Source: Thermanaerothrix daxensis
GTDB lineage: Bacteria; Chloroflexota; Anaerolineae; Anaerolineales; Anaerolineaceae
Length of the DNA stretch: 64,000 bases
Direction of reading: 5' to 3'
Assembly (NCBI RefSeq): GCF_001306145.1
Contig: NZ_LGKO01000005.1
Location: forward strand, 558,001 to 622,000
Part shown: positions 53,783-61,988 of the stretch, one piece after another
Position numbering within the stretch: the stretch's first letter is position 1
How the letters are laid out: every line of letters starts with the position of its first letter
Notes under the pieces: generated by a model
The model's input: the letters and a program-made list of their open reading frames with translations, nothing else
Told to the model about the DNA's origin: nothing
The model's database searches: none
Position numbers and translations under genes: made by a program

Positions 53783-54790
53783 ATGCCCCTTCTGACGCGT
53801 GAATTAGGCATTGACCTGGGGACATTCTACACCGTTATCGCTGAGGGCAATCAGGTTCTGTTACAGGAACCCACGGTTGCCGCTATTGTGGTTGAAGAGC
53901 AGAAACTGGTTGAGTGGGGGCAAGCGGCCAAAGACATGATTGGCCGTGTTCCGGAGCGTATTCAGGTCGTGCGTCCATTGCAACATGGGGTCATCGCCGA
54001 GTACGAAGTCACCGAAATTTTGCTTCAATACCTGATCAAAAAAATCTGTGGCCCCATGCTTTTCTTCCGCCCACGCCTGATGATCACCATCCCTTATGGG
54101 ATTACCAGCGTGGAAACTCGAGCCGTACACGAGGCCGGCTTGGAAGCCGGAAGCCGTGAGGTTTATCTGATCCAGCAGCCGTTAGCAGCCGCGCTGGGTT
54201 TGGATTTGCCGGTCAATACGCCCACCGGCAACATGGTCATCTCATTGGGCGGGGGAACAAACCAGGTTGCGGTGCTGGCGCTCAATGACATTGTGGCTGC
54301 TGAAACCGCACGCACGGGTGGCTTGGCGATGGACGAGGCCATCATCACCTATGTGCGCAAGAAATATGGGGTGATCATTGGCCAGCCCACTGCAGAGCAA
54401 CTTAAGATCCGAATTGGGGCAGCGACGCCACAGGAAGAACAGCAGAGCCTCGAAGTTCAGGGGCAGGATCAAGTGACCGGATTGCCTCGCCCGGTCACCT
54501 TAACCACGGCAGATGTTGTGGATGCACTGGAAGAGCCTCTGGAAGCCATTGTGACGCTGGTGCGGCGCGTGCTAGAAAAGACTCCCCCTGAGTTGATTGC
54601 CGATATTATTGACCGTGGAGCGGCGCTTTGTGGTGGTGGAGCACTCCTGCGGGGAATTGACACTTACCTGACGAAGTCACTAGGCATTCCGGTTTACCTG
54701 GTAGATAACCCAACTACCTGCACGGCGCTAGGAGCGGCCAAGGCGCTTGCCATGCGGGATCTTTTGCGCCGTAGCCTGGTTTATGTATAA
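53783..54790 (+). CDS. Divergent MreB-family protein
   Basis: A 335-residue actin-like protein of the MreB family (ELGIDLGTFYTVIAEGNQVL, VCIP-type TIPYGITSVETRAV, DEAIITYVRKKYGVIIGQPTA split by Gly, CGGGALLRGIDTYL). Two places differ from canonical MreB: the conserved Glu-Glu-Pro (EEPMAAAIG) is Gln131-Gln132-Pro, and the phosphate-2 Asp-Ile-Gly-Gly-Gly is Ser154-Leu-Gly-Gly-Gly. These are the residues used for ATP hydrolysis, so it may bind nucleotide but hydrolyse slowly or not at all. It could be a regulatory or co-polymerising partner of the MreB at the window start. Confidence 0.9.
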   Translation: MPLLTRELGIDLGTFYTVIAEGNQVLLQEPTVAAIVVEEQKLVEWGQAAKDMIGRVPERIQVVRPLQHGVIAEYEVTEILLQYLIKKICGPMLFFRPRLMITIPYGITSVETRAVHEAGLEAGSREVYLIQQPLAAALGLDLPVNTPTGNMVISLGGGTNQVAVLALNDIVAAETARTGGLAMDEAIITYVRKKYGVIIGQPTAEQLKIRIGAATPQEEQQSLEVQGQDQVTGLPRPVTLTTADVVDALEEPLEAIVTLVRRVLEKTPPELIADIIDRGAALCGGGALLRGIDTYLTKSLGIPVYLVDNPTTCTALGAAKALAMRDLLRRSLVYV

Positions 54791-54808
54791 CAACTGTTCC
54801 CGCCTGGA

Positions 54809-55429
54809 TTAATCCAGGTAGTAGGTCATGTGTTGCAGTTTAAGGATGGGGTCAATCGTTTCAACAATGATTCCAGGCGGTACCACAAGGTGGATCGGTG
54901 CGTAATTGAGAATGGCCCGAATTCCGGCCTCGACCAGACAATCGGTCACCTGTTGTGCCACCGAGGCGGGTACGGTTAGCATGGCAATTTTCACCCCGGT
55001 CTGACGGATACGCTCTGGCATGGTGGCACTATCTTCAACCACCAGACTCCCAATGCGTTTGCCAATTTTCTTGGGGTCATTGTCGAACGCCAGGACAATG
55101 CGGAACCCGCGGTTGGTAAAGCCCTGGTAGCGAGCCAGCGCACTTCCCAGGTCACCCACACCAACCAGCGCCAGATCCCACAACCGGTTGAGGTGGAGGA
55201 TGGCACGTAACTGTTCGATCAGGAACTCCACGGAGTAGCCAGTGCCCTGTTTGCCAAATTCCCCAAAATGAGATAAGTCCTTGCGGATTTGAGCTGCCGA
55301 GATACCCAAACGTTGCCCCAATTCCAGGGATGAAGTGGTTTGGAGCCCTTCAAGCCGCATTCGCTCCAGGGCTTGCAGATACCGCGGCAACCTACCAATG
55401 ACAATGTCGGGTACAACCTGTTCGGCCAT
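54809..55429 (-). CDS. rex: Redox-sensing transcriptional repressor Rex
   Basis: Represses fermentation and respiration genes until NADH/NAD+ rises. The 206-residue protein has an N-terminal winged helix (IGRLPRYLQALERMRLEGLQ, ISAAQIRKDLSHFGEFGKQG) and a Rossmann domain that binds NAD(H) (LALVGVGDLGSALARY). The C-terminal domain-swap helix contains ILNYAPIHLVVP. The start is behind GAGGGC, 12 bases after an imperfect Rex-type box. It converges with the mreB-like gene. Confidence 0.95.
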   Translation of the reverse strand: MAEQVVPDIVIGRLPRYLQALERMRLEGLQTTSSLELGQRLGISAAQIRKDLSHFGEFGKQGTGYSVEFLIEQLRAILHLNRLWDLALVGVGDLGSALARYQGFTNRGFRIVLAFDNDPKKIGKRIGSLVVEDSATMPERIRQTGVKIAMLTVPASVAQQVTDCLVEAGIRAILNYAPIHLVVPPGIIVETIDPILKLQHMTYYLD

Positions 55430-55440
55430 TCTGCCCTCTG

Positions 55441-55458
55441 TTGTGAAAGATTCTACAG
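55441..55458. promoter_or_regulatory. possible Rex operator overlapping the rex promoter
   Basis: The left half TTGTGAAA matches the Rex box and the right half TTCTACAG is a poor match to TTTCACAA. A TATAAT on the minus strand (55461-55466) lies next to it, so a bound Rex would block transcription of rex. Confidence 0.4.
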
Positions 55459-55486
55459 ATATTATACCGGTTTTAGTACAAGGCCA

Positions 55487-57799
55487 TCAGTTCAAAGTGA
55501 TTTCCAATAGTAGAGATGTTGGGTCTGGAAAGGTGAGTAAGGTCATAGGAAAGGGTATGTAATGCCCTGCAGGATAGTCGCGATTGGGATCCTCGGGCTG
55601 TCCTAGGAGGGGAAGGGATTCGGTAAATGAGGTGATCTCAAACTCCTGATTGGCGCGGATATCCACAAAGCCTCGACCGAAGACAGCCCAAACGGCATGC
55701 GTTTTTGAAATGGGGCTGAGGAAATAACGCTGAGCCCAGCCAGGCCTGAAACACTCTGGTGTTACCAGCACAAGGGGGAGCAAGAGGGGTGGCGTGGGTG
55801 AGTTTCCTCGCACAGCAACGGTGAGGCCGTTGGGGTGCAGGCAATAGCGCTTTTCCAGTCCGGTCGTGGGGCTGTGGAGCGTGATACAGGTGCTCTCCAG
55901 GCTCATCACCTGATAAACGGCAGTATCCTGGGGGTGCACCACCCCTCCTGGAACCACGGTGGGGTCAGCCCAGATCCCGTTCTCTTGTTTCCATGTGGCA
56001 GGGTCGCTCAATCCAATTGTCAGCTGAGCACTGGGGGCGATGATTTGCAGGGGGCCTTCGGGCTGCATCAGGCTGAGGTGCACCAAGCGACCGCCCTGAA
56101 GATTCAGGATGGCCAGGGCCGTGGTACTGATCAGGATGCACTCAGGCATACCGTCTTCATCTAAGTCTACTTCGCAGGTGTGTGTGGAGACGGGGTGAGA
56201 TGCCCATTTCAAGGCCTGCTGAAGGTAGCCCAATTCACCACGATACTCTGCGCGTAGTTTCTGAAGGGCCAGGTCTGGGGTAGGATGGCTGAGCATTGCC
56301 GCTGTTTGTGTAAGTTGGATGCGGAACGCAGATGTCTGAAGGGTTGTGGGGATTTCACGAAGGGTGGTTGTGGTGGTGTTGAATAAAGATATCCCGAGCG
56401 CCTCGGTAGGCATCAGAGAAACCCAATCGGCCTGAGTGCACCATACATCTTTGCAGGTATGCAAGGCTTTTGAATCAAGAGGACGTGCGGGGTGCATCCA
56501 AAGATCGGCCTCGTCCAGCACATGGATCCAGGGGTGGTTGGCCAGGTATTTCATGACTGCAAAGGCAAAACGGCGATCCGCCCAGGGGCTAGTGGGTAGG
56601 CTCTCTCCCAAAACCACCAGGTCGGTTGGGTCCGGGGAGAGGGCAGTACGGATCAAAGTGCGTTTGACAGGTAGAGAAAGCCTCCCGGAGGATTCGATTT
56701 GGGGAAGGAAGGAGTCGCCTTGCAGAAAACCGTTGGGGAGGGGCAGGAGACGCGCCCCGTTGAATTGAAGAATGTGGGACGAGTCGGCAAGGCGAGAAAA
56801 GTAGGCGCGGCCGGGGCTGAGCGCTTCCGTTGGGAAGGCCCCAAAGCGTACCGAGGAATCAAAGAAACCGAAATTGGCACGCGTGGTTTGGGAGAAGGCC
56901 TGGGACCAGGCGGTGATATCGGGCATTCCCATGGCGGGGGTAGGTAGAATGAGCCATCCCTGCCGCTGGGCCTGTTGCACGATTTTCAAGCCCCCAACTG
57001 CGTCCAGTCCGGCGAGGGAAGACGGGGCCATCAGATCGGCCAGAACAATTGGAACGCGGTATTGGCTTGCAGCCTCGATAAGGTGGCGCAAGCCATGCCG
57101 CTGACCATATGGGCCAGTGTGAGCCCCATCCCAACGCCTTAGCACCTGAGCGGGGGAGGCTGCGGGTAGTGTGTCCCAGAATACCAGCAGGAGGGATGCG
57201 GGCGGCGGAGGAACTGCAGAGAACTCAAACGGACCGATTGTATCCGCAATGTCCTTATGATCGGGCAGCGTACTCCAGGCCTGGAACGTGACCTGATGGC
57301 GGGGGCCGGGGAGCAAGTAGCGATTGAGACGGATGATCCAGGTATCTTGTTGGGGGTCACGAAAGATCTGAGGGATGAGGGGGGCAGTGGCTCCCGATGC
57401 CTCTTGCACGAGAGGCGTTTGATGAGCGCGAGCAATAAGCAGGTAATCCCATGCCAATGGGCTTACAGCACGCACGGGCAAAGTGCGGTTACCTCCGTTT
57501 TGCAGATCAAAGGCCAGATAAAGGTCACAATCGGCCGGGCCCTGGCTGGTCAGGGTGTCCAGACGGATTTCCAGGTCAGCCCGCTCGGTGCGTACATAAG
57601 CCGCGATGAAATCGCATTGGGGCGGAGCACCTTCGTCAGCGCTATCCAATTGTCGCAGGTCATCGTAGCGCCAGGTGAAAGGCTGTGCTGACACGGGTTT
57701 ACCAGCAAGGTAATCCACTCCCACTGCCAGGGGAAACCAGATAAGCGCGAGAAGCGCGCTTAGAATACGACGTACAGTGATTGACCGTGTGACTTTCAT
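55487..57799 (-). CDS. Large exported protein of unknown function
   Basis: About 770 residues, with a signal-like N-terminus (VRRILSALLALIWFPLAVGV then AQPF as a possible cleavage site). The N-terminal third looks beta-rich (VTFQAWSTLPDHKD); the middle (about 200-480) has LLLVFWDTLPAASPAQVLRR, WDGAHTGPYGQRHGLRHLIE and similar pieces that recall alpha/beta barrel or polysaccharide-active enzymes; the C-terminal part contains DLDEDGMPECILIS, a Asp-rich turn like those that bind calcium in GH57-associated beta domains. I do not recognise a catalytic centre. ATG 57799 was chosen over 57856, which would precede the signal peptide with a poor N-terminus. Confidence 0.65.
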   Translation of the reverse strand: MKVTRSITVRRILSALLALIWFPLAVGVDYLAGKPVSAQPFTWRYDDLRQLDSADEGAPPQCDFIAAYVRTERADLEIRLDTLTSQGPADCDLYLAFDLQNGGNRTLPVRAVSPLAWDYLLIARAHQTPLVQEASGATAPLIPQIFRDPQQDTWIIRLNRYLLPGPRHQVTFQAWSTLPDHKDIADTIGPFEFSAVPPPPASLLLVFWDTLPAASPAQVLRRWDGAHTGPYGQRHGLRHLIEAASQYRVPIVLADLMAPSSLAGLDAVGGLKIVQQAQRQGWLILPTPAMGMPDITAWSQAFSQTTRANFGFFDSSVRFGAFPTEALSPGRAYFSRLADSSHILQFNGARLLPLPNGFLQGDSFLPQIESSGRLSLPVKRTLIRTALSPDPTDLVVLGESLPTSPWADRRFAFAVMKYLANHPWIHVLDEADLWMHPARPLDSKALHTCKDVWCTQADWVSLMPTEALGISLFNTTTTTLREIPTTLQTSAFRIQLTQTAAMLSHPTPDLALQKLRAEYRGELGYLQQALKWASHPVSTHTCEVDLDEDGMPECILISTTALAILNLQGGRLVHLSLMQPEGPLQIIAPSAQLTIGLSDPATWKQENGIWADPTVVPGGVVHPQDTAVYQVMSLESTCITLHSPTTGLEKRYCLHPNGLTVAVRGNSPTPPLLLPLVLVTPECFRPGWAQRYFLSPISKTHAVWAVFGRGFVDIRANQEFEITSFTESLPLLGQPEDPNRDYPAGHYIPFPMTLLTFPDPTSLLLEITLN

Positions 57800-57821
57800 C
57801 CCGCACAAATTATACAGGACG

Positions 57822-57846
57822 AAAAACGGAGCCCCTTGGGGCTCCG
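57822..57846 (-). terminator. intrinsic terminator between the YugP-like protease and the exported protein
   Basis: On the minus strand CGGAGCCCC-AA-GGGGCTCCG, a 9-bp stem with a very short loop, followed by TTTTT. Confidence 0.88.
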
Positions 57847-57872
57847 CGTGATCCACTATTCAGGCCGGTTCA

Positions 57873-58577
57873 TTAATCCCGGCGACGTCCCATCAGCAGG
57901 AAAACATAGTACAGCACTGTCGTGATGGCCTGGATCGCAGCAGCCACGTAGGTGAGAGCAGCGGCATCAAGAACGCTGCGCACTCCTTCCATTTCCTGAT
58001 TGTAGACCACTCCTGAAGTCGCCAGCCACTGCTTGGCTCGATTGGAGGCATCAATCTCTACTGGAAGGGTGATCAGAGCAAAGAGGGCAGTCAGCCCAAA
58101 TAACCCAACGCCCAGCCAGGCTATGGGATCGGCCTGGAAGAAGAAACCAAGGATGAAGATGATCGGGCCCAGCCATGAGCCAATCTGAACCGTGGGCACG
58201 ATGGCAGTGCGTAACTGCAGCATGGCATAGGCTTGGCTATCCTGAATGGCGTGCCCTGCTTCATGAGCGGCCACACCTGCAGCAGCAATGCTCGGGCTGG
58301 AGTAGATTTCCGGACTCAGACGCAGTACTTTGGCGCGCGGGTCGTAGTGATCGCTGAGAAAACCGTTTACTCGTTCAATGCGCACATCATGCAAGCCGTT
58401 CATATCCAGCATACGTCGTGCAATCTGAGCACCGGTCAAACCGCTCAAGGTGCGAATCCGCGAGTATTTACTGAAAGCGGTTTGTACCTTGAGCTGTGCC
58501 CACAGCCCCAAGATGAGGGCGGGCAAACTGAAGAGCAGATACAAGCCGTAACCACCCAATAAAAAGGGGTAATACAT
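57873..58577 (-). CDS. Zinc metallopeptidase, YugP family
   Basis: A 234-residue membrane metallopeptidase (YugP-like). The zinc motif HEAGH (HExxH type) is in AAAGVAAHEAGHAIQDSQAY, and hydrophobic segments lie at the N-terminus (YLLFSLPALILGLWA), after the motif and near the C-terminus. The family marks LTGAQIARRMLDMNGLHDV and DHYDPRAKVLRLSPE are present. Its role is unknown in general. ATG 58577 chosen for GGAGG at seven-base spacing. Confidence 0.9.
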   Translation of the reverse strand: MYYPFLLGGYGLYLLFSLPALILGLWAQLKVQTAFSKYSRIRTLSGLTGAQIARRMLDMNGLHDVRIERVNGFLSDHYDPRAKVLRLSPEIYSSPSIAAAGVAAHEAGHAIQDSQAYAMLQLRTAIVPTVQIGSWLGPIIFILGFFFQADPIAWLGVGLFGLTALFALITLPVEIDASNRAKQWLATSGVVYNQEMEGVRSVLDAAALTYVAAAIQAITTVLYYVFLLMGRRRD

Positions 58578-58717
58578 GGTCATCCTCCTTGCCAGTCACA
58601 CTTTACTTACTTTGCATTGTAATTGAGTTGTTTGAATTTATACCAGGAAAATATAAGCAACGCATTAACAACCTATGCAAAGGAAGTTAAGAAATGGCTT
58701 AAAAATAAAAACTCAAG

Positions 58718-58789
58718 TGCGCCCGCCGAGACTCGAACTCGGGATTTTACCTCCGGAGGGTAACGTGATATCCACTTCACCACGGGCGC
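58718..58789 (-). tRNA. tRNA-Arg (anticodon CCG)
   Basis: On the minus strand a 72-base cloverleaf: acceptor GCGCCCG/CGGGCGC, D arm GTGA/TCAC, anticodon stem TTACC/GGTAA with loop CTCCGGA (anticodon CCG), variable AATC, T arm CCGAG/CTCGG with loop TTCGAGT, discriminator A. CCA is not encoded. Confidence 0.94.
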
Positions 58790-58848
58790 CCTTGATTTTA
58801 CAAAATTTTACCACAAATTCCAAGCCTTCTTGGAGATCCAGGAGGCCT

Positions 58849-59877
58849 TTATTCAAGGGCTTGTTGCTCGTAAAAGCGTGCAATCTCATCTCGTGCGAAG
58901 TGGGGCAAAATGTTCTCGCGGCCTTGGCTGAGAAGGACAACTTCGGGCATCCCGGCTTCAACTGTTCCGATCACAGCAGCCGGAATCCGGGCCTCAGTAA
59001 GCGCGGCCAAAATGCGAGGGGCTTCCTGACTTGGTGTGGTTAGCAGCAGTGCGCCAGAAGCCAGAGTGCCCAGAGGGTCCAGGCCGAAATGAGCGCAAAT
59101 TTTCCGGGCTAAGGGGGGAATTGGGATGCGGTCGCCTTCCACGCGCAAGCGAACACTGGCGGCCTCTGCCAATTCCCAAAGGGCTGTTGCCAACCCACCT
59201 TCTGTGGGATCGTGCATGGCCGTAACGCGCCCGGCCCCAACAGCAACTTGGGCATCGCGAAGGACACTAATGCCCGGCTCGTAGATGAGGCGCTGGGCAG
59301 ATTTGATCTCCTCGGGTGTGAGCACGCCTTCTAACCGATGGGCGAATTCGCGGGCCAGGATGGCACTGCCTTCAATGGGAATTCCTTTGGTGAGGATGAG
59401 CACATCACCGGGTTGGGCCCCGCGGGGAGTGATGACCCGTGATTTTTCAATTTCGCCAATCAATGTGGTCACGACTATTGGACGATGGAGATCATATGTG
59501 ATTTCAGTATGTCCCCCCAGGAGGATGATGTTCATCTGGCGACAGGTCTGAAAAATTTGCTCCCCAATTTCTGCGGCAAATTCCGGGGTGGTCTTGCCTT
59601 CGGGTAAAAGCAGGGTAACCAGCATCCAGCGCGGCACGGCACCGGTGGTGGCAATGTCATTGCTGGCAATTTGTACAGCATACCAGCCAATATCCTGGGT
59701 AGCAAACGTGATAGGTTCACTTTTGAGCACCAGCGCGGTTTCGCCCATATCCAGGATGGCGCAATCCAGACCTATACCCGGTCCCAGGAGCACACGCTCG
59801 TGTTGGCTGGGGGCATGTTTCAGCAAGTCGGCTAGAAGATGATGGGGGAGCTTTCCTACAGGGAGAACGGCGGTCAT
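58849..59877 (-). CDS. AIR synthase-related protein (HypE/PurM-like)
   Basis: An ATP-dependent enzyme of the PurM/HypE/SelD/ThiL fold, about 342 residues. LLGPGIGLDCAILDMG holds the nucleotide-binding Asp, followed by QIASNDIATTGAVPRWMLV, LLGGHTEITYD and PTEGGLATALWELAEA. It resembles the AIR synthase-related group near HypE. HypE dehydrates a carboxamide for hydrogenase nickel-iron centres, but no hydrogenase genes are here, so the substrate is unknown. The ATG overlaps the stop of the Mut7-C gene (ATGA). Confidence 0.8.
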   Translation of the reverse strand: MTAVLPVGKLPHHLLADLLKHAPSQHERVLLGPGIGLDCAILDMGETALVLKSEPITFATQDIGWYAVQIASNDIATTGAVPRWMLVTLLLPEGKTTPEFAAEIGEQIFQTCRQMNIILLGGHTEITYDLHRPIVVTTLIGEIEKSRVITPRGAQPGDVLILTKGIPIEGSAILAREFAHRLEGVLTPEEIKSAQRLIYEPGISVLRDAQVAVGAGRVTAMHDPTEGGLATALWELAEAASVRLRVEGDRIPIPPLARKICAHFGLDPLGTLASGALLLTTPSQEAPRILAALTEARIPAAVIGTVEAGMPEVVLLSQGRENILPHFARDEIARFYEQQALE

Positions 59878-60608
59878 GGGGCTTTTCCGTTGCAGAAGTT
59901 GAGGATTTTTTCGATAAAGGGCAGCATGCGTTCGTAGTGAGAACCCTTCCAGTAAATCTGTCCGCATTGGGTACAGCGGTCGAATTCATCATAGTATAAC
60001 CGGGTTAAGGGTTCCAGGCGGTCGAGAATCTCGGTCTTGTTGACCGATTCCAGCAGGCCGTTGCAGCGCGGGCACCGCTGAAAGGGTTTGACCAGGGTTT
60101 TGAGGTTGAAGCGGTTGATCACTTCGAGGACCTGCTCGCGGGGTTGGTGCGTGCGTATGCAATAGCCCCGACGCACCAGGTTGCGCTTCAGGAGGCCGCG
60201 GTCGCGGGTGAGTAAGATGCGGTCTTCACGATTCGCAATCAGGGCTAGATCGCGGTCCTGCCAGAAGGGGTCGTAAAGCGCATCAAACCCCAACAAGCGC
60301 AGGTAGTGAGTTAACTTCCCCAGATGATTGTCTAGGACAAAGCGTGGGTCAATAGCAGAGGCTTCCAGGTGCTCCAGGTCGAACGGGTATACGTGGATGT
60401 CGTCGCCGTTCTGAACATGGTAGGTAAACGGCACCGGCTGTCCATCCACCTCAACCCTGCCCACCTCTGGGTGGGGCACCCCGAGTGTCTCGATGATATG
60501 CTTGATGGCAGTCTTCTCCCTGACGGTGTACAAAATCGAGCGCTCACGCTGAGCGGCCGGCAGAAAGTCGTTCAGGCAGCCGTGAAAGCGGATGTAAACC
60601 GATCCCAT
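59874..60608 (-). CDS. Mut7-C protein (ubiquitin-like domain plus PIN-type RNase domain)
   Basis: About 244 residues in two domains. The N-terminal ubiquitin-like domain (Mut7-C_Ub; about residues 1-85) has VYIRFHGCLNDFLPAAQRE and VEVDGQPVPFTYHVQNGD; the Mut7-C RNase domain follows with FVLDNHLGKLTHYLRLLGFD, ILLTRDRGLLKRNLVRRG and two Cys pairs (CPRCNGLL, CTQCGQIYWKGSHYE) that form a zinc ribbon. The Asp residues in LDNHL and TRDRG fit a PIN-like metal centre. The target RNA is unknown. It is the middle gene of a three-gene operon. Confidence 0.87.
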   Translation of the reverse strand: MGSVYIRFHGCLNDFLPAAQRERSILYTVREKTAIKHIIETLGVPHPEVGRVEVDGQPVPFTYHVQNGDDIHVYPFDLEHLEASAIDPRFVLDNHLGKLTHYLRLLGFDALYDPFWQDRDLALIANREDRILLTRDRGLLKRNLVRRGYCIRTHQPREQVLEVINRFNLKTLVKPFQRCPRCNGLLESVNKTEILDRLEPLTRLYYDEFDRCTQCGQIYWKGSHYERMLPFIEKILNFCNGKAP

Positions 60609-60619
60609 AGTTCCCGCTC

Positions 60620-61837
60620 TCAATATACAAATTCGCGGATGTCATAGCGGCTAATGTGAGGGGTGCCCCGCTCGTCACTGAAAATTAGCCTGGCTTCAAT
60701 TTCCTGCCCCTGTTGGAGGCGCTCCTCTGGCGAGAGAGGGCGTAAGCCCGCTTCAAAGGCCTGCTGCACGTAGGGGAGCCCTTCGCTTTCGATCAATTCG
60801 GAGAAGTAGATCAAATCCTCCAGGTCAAGTGGCATGCTATTCAGGGCTGCAACGGTATCATCCACGTGCCGGCGTGCAAAAGCGTGCCCTCCAGCGCCCA
60901 GCAAAATGATAATACCCACGGCCACGCTGGCCTGTTTGAGCGCCTCAACCGTCCGGATGACGTCTGTGGGATCACCAGGCTTCCTCAGGAAGCGCAAGAG
61001 ATCTGCATTTCCCGACTCCATGCCGATATAAACTCGCTTCAAGCCTAGCGCGGCCAGTTCTTCATAATCAGCAGGGTGCTTCTTTTCGCCGCTGAATCCA
61101 TCCAGAAACGCATAAATGCCGCCTAACGCCTCGACGTCGAAATGTTTGTGAACGCCCTGAAACAAGGGGAGCAGACGTGGCATGGGGACCACCAAGGCGT
61201 TGGCATCTCCCAGGAAGATGGTGCGGCGCAGGCTCAGTCCCTCGCCCAGGAAGGCTTTGACCGCCTGTGCGTGCTGGTCAAATGCTTCGGGAGTTTTGAT
61301 ACGAAACGGGTGATCCCGATAGAAATTGCAGAACGTACAGGTATTGAATGAGCAGCCCTCCGTTGCCTGGAGCACAACAGCCATGTACTGATCCGGGGGA
61401 AGAATACCAATGGGTTTGTACACACGGGCAAATTGAGCTGCGTCTGCGGCAGCGCGTTGAGCATCAAAGGCTGCGGCTACGCTCAATAAATGGATCCCTT
61501 CTGCGGGGAGGGGTTGTTCAAATAAGACCTTTTGGTGCTCTATTGAAACAAGGAGCGCTTTCATTCGGCGATGAGCGTGGTTCACCCAAGCATTTGCCTC
61601 CGTAGGGGAGAGCCAGCGACGGGAAGGCAAATTCCCATCTGAGCGCCACTTAGCAATGACCTTGCCATCCAAACCACGGCGATAAGAGACGTTGTTTTCC
61701 ATGGCTGTCCAAAGTCGTCCAGCACGATCATAGCCGTATACGGTGGTTTGTCCGGTATGCTCAAAACTTACCGTCAATCCACTGGTTTTGAGGCTAATGG
61801 TCAATCGGTTGCCGTTCCAGGAACCTAGGATCACCAT
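60620..61837 (-). CDS. Radical SAM protein with CX4CX2C cluster motif
   Basis: A 405-residue radical SAM enzyme. The cluster motif is CSFNTCTFC in ATEGCSFNTCTFCNFYRDHP (three Cys spaced 4 and 2, a known variant of CX3CX2C), followed by IFLGDANAL, KRVYIGMESGNADLLRFLRK and GIIILLGAGGHAFARRH, the usual radical SAM barrel features. The N-terminal 150 residues (RWLSPTEANAWVNHAHRRMK) may bind substrate. It is the first gene of an operon with Mut7-C and AIR-synthase-like genes, separated from the former by 11 bases. ATG 61837 chosen. Substrate unknown. Confidence 0.88.
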   Translation of the reverse strand: MVILGSWNGNRLTISLKTSGLTVSFEHTGQTTVYGYDRAGRLWTAMENNVSYRRGLDGKVIAKWRSDGNLPSRRWLSPTEANAWVNHAHRRMKALLVSIEHQKVLFEQPLPAEGIHLLSVAAAFDAQRAAADAAQFARVYKPIGILPPDQYMAVVLQATEGCSFNTCTFCNFYRDHPFRIKTPEAFDQHAQAVKAFLGEGLSLRRTIFLGDANALVVPMPRLLPLFQGVHKHFDVEALGGIYAFLDGFSGEKKHPADYEELAALGLKRVYIGMESGNADLLRFLRKPGDPTDVIRTVEALKQASVAVGIIILLGAGGHAFARRHVDDTVAALNSMPLDLEDLIYFSELIESEGLPYVQQAFEAGLRPLSPEERLQQGQEIEARLIFSDERGTPHISRYDIREFVY

Positions 61838-61950
61838 TGTACTTGAGTCCCAATTCGACTGGTTTGAACCTGTGGCTTTACTATTCAAGTATATCAAACA
61901 CCGGAGCGGGACAATAATGGCCTTTTGTGAACCGGGCAAAATAAAGGTGG

Positions 61951-61979
61951 TTGTATGATCGGAAAATATGTTCTATAAT
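61951..61979 (+). promoter_or_regulatory. promoter of the radical SAM-HhH gene
   Basis: TTGTAT (61951-61956), 17-base spacer, TATAAT (61974-61979). The expected start near 61986 is only about 3 bases before the ATG, which suggests a leaderless message. Confidence 0.8.
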
Positions 61980-61988
61980 CGAAGTGTG

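Noticed and set aside
54803-54818. 16-bp palindrome CCTGGATT/AATCCAGG at the end of rex
   Set aside because: It covers the last codons of rex and lacks a T run; probably chance or a weak structure.
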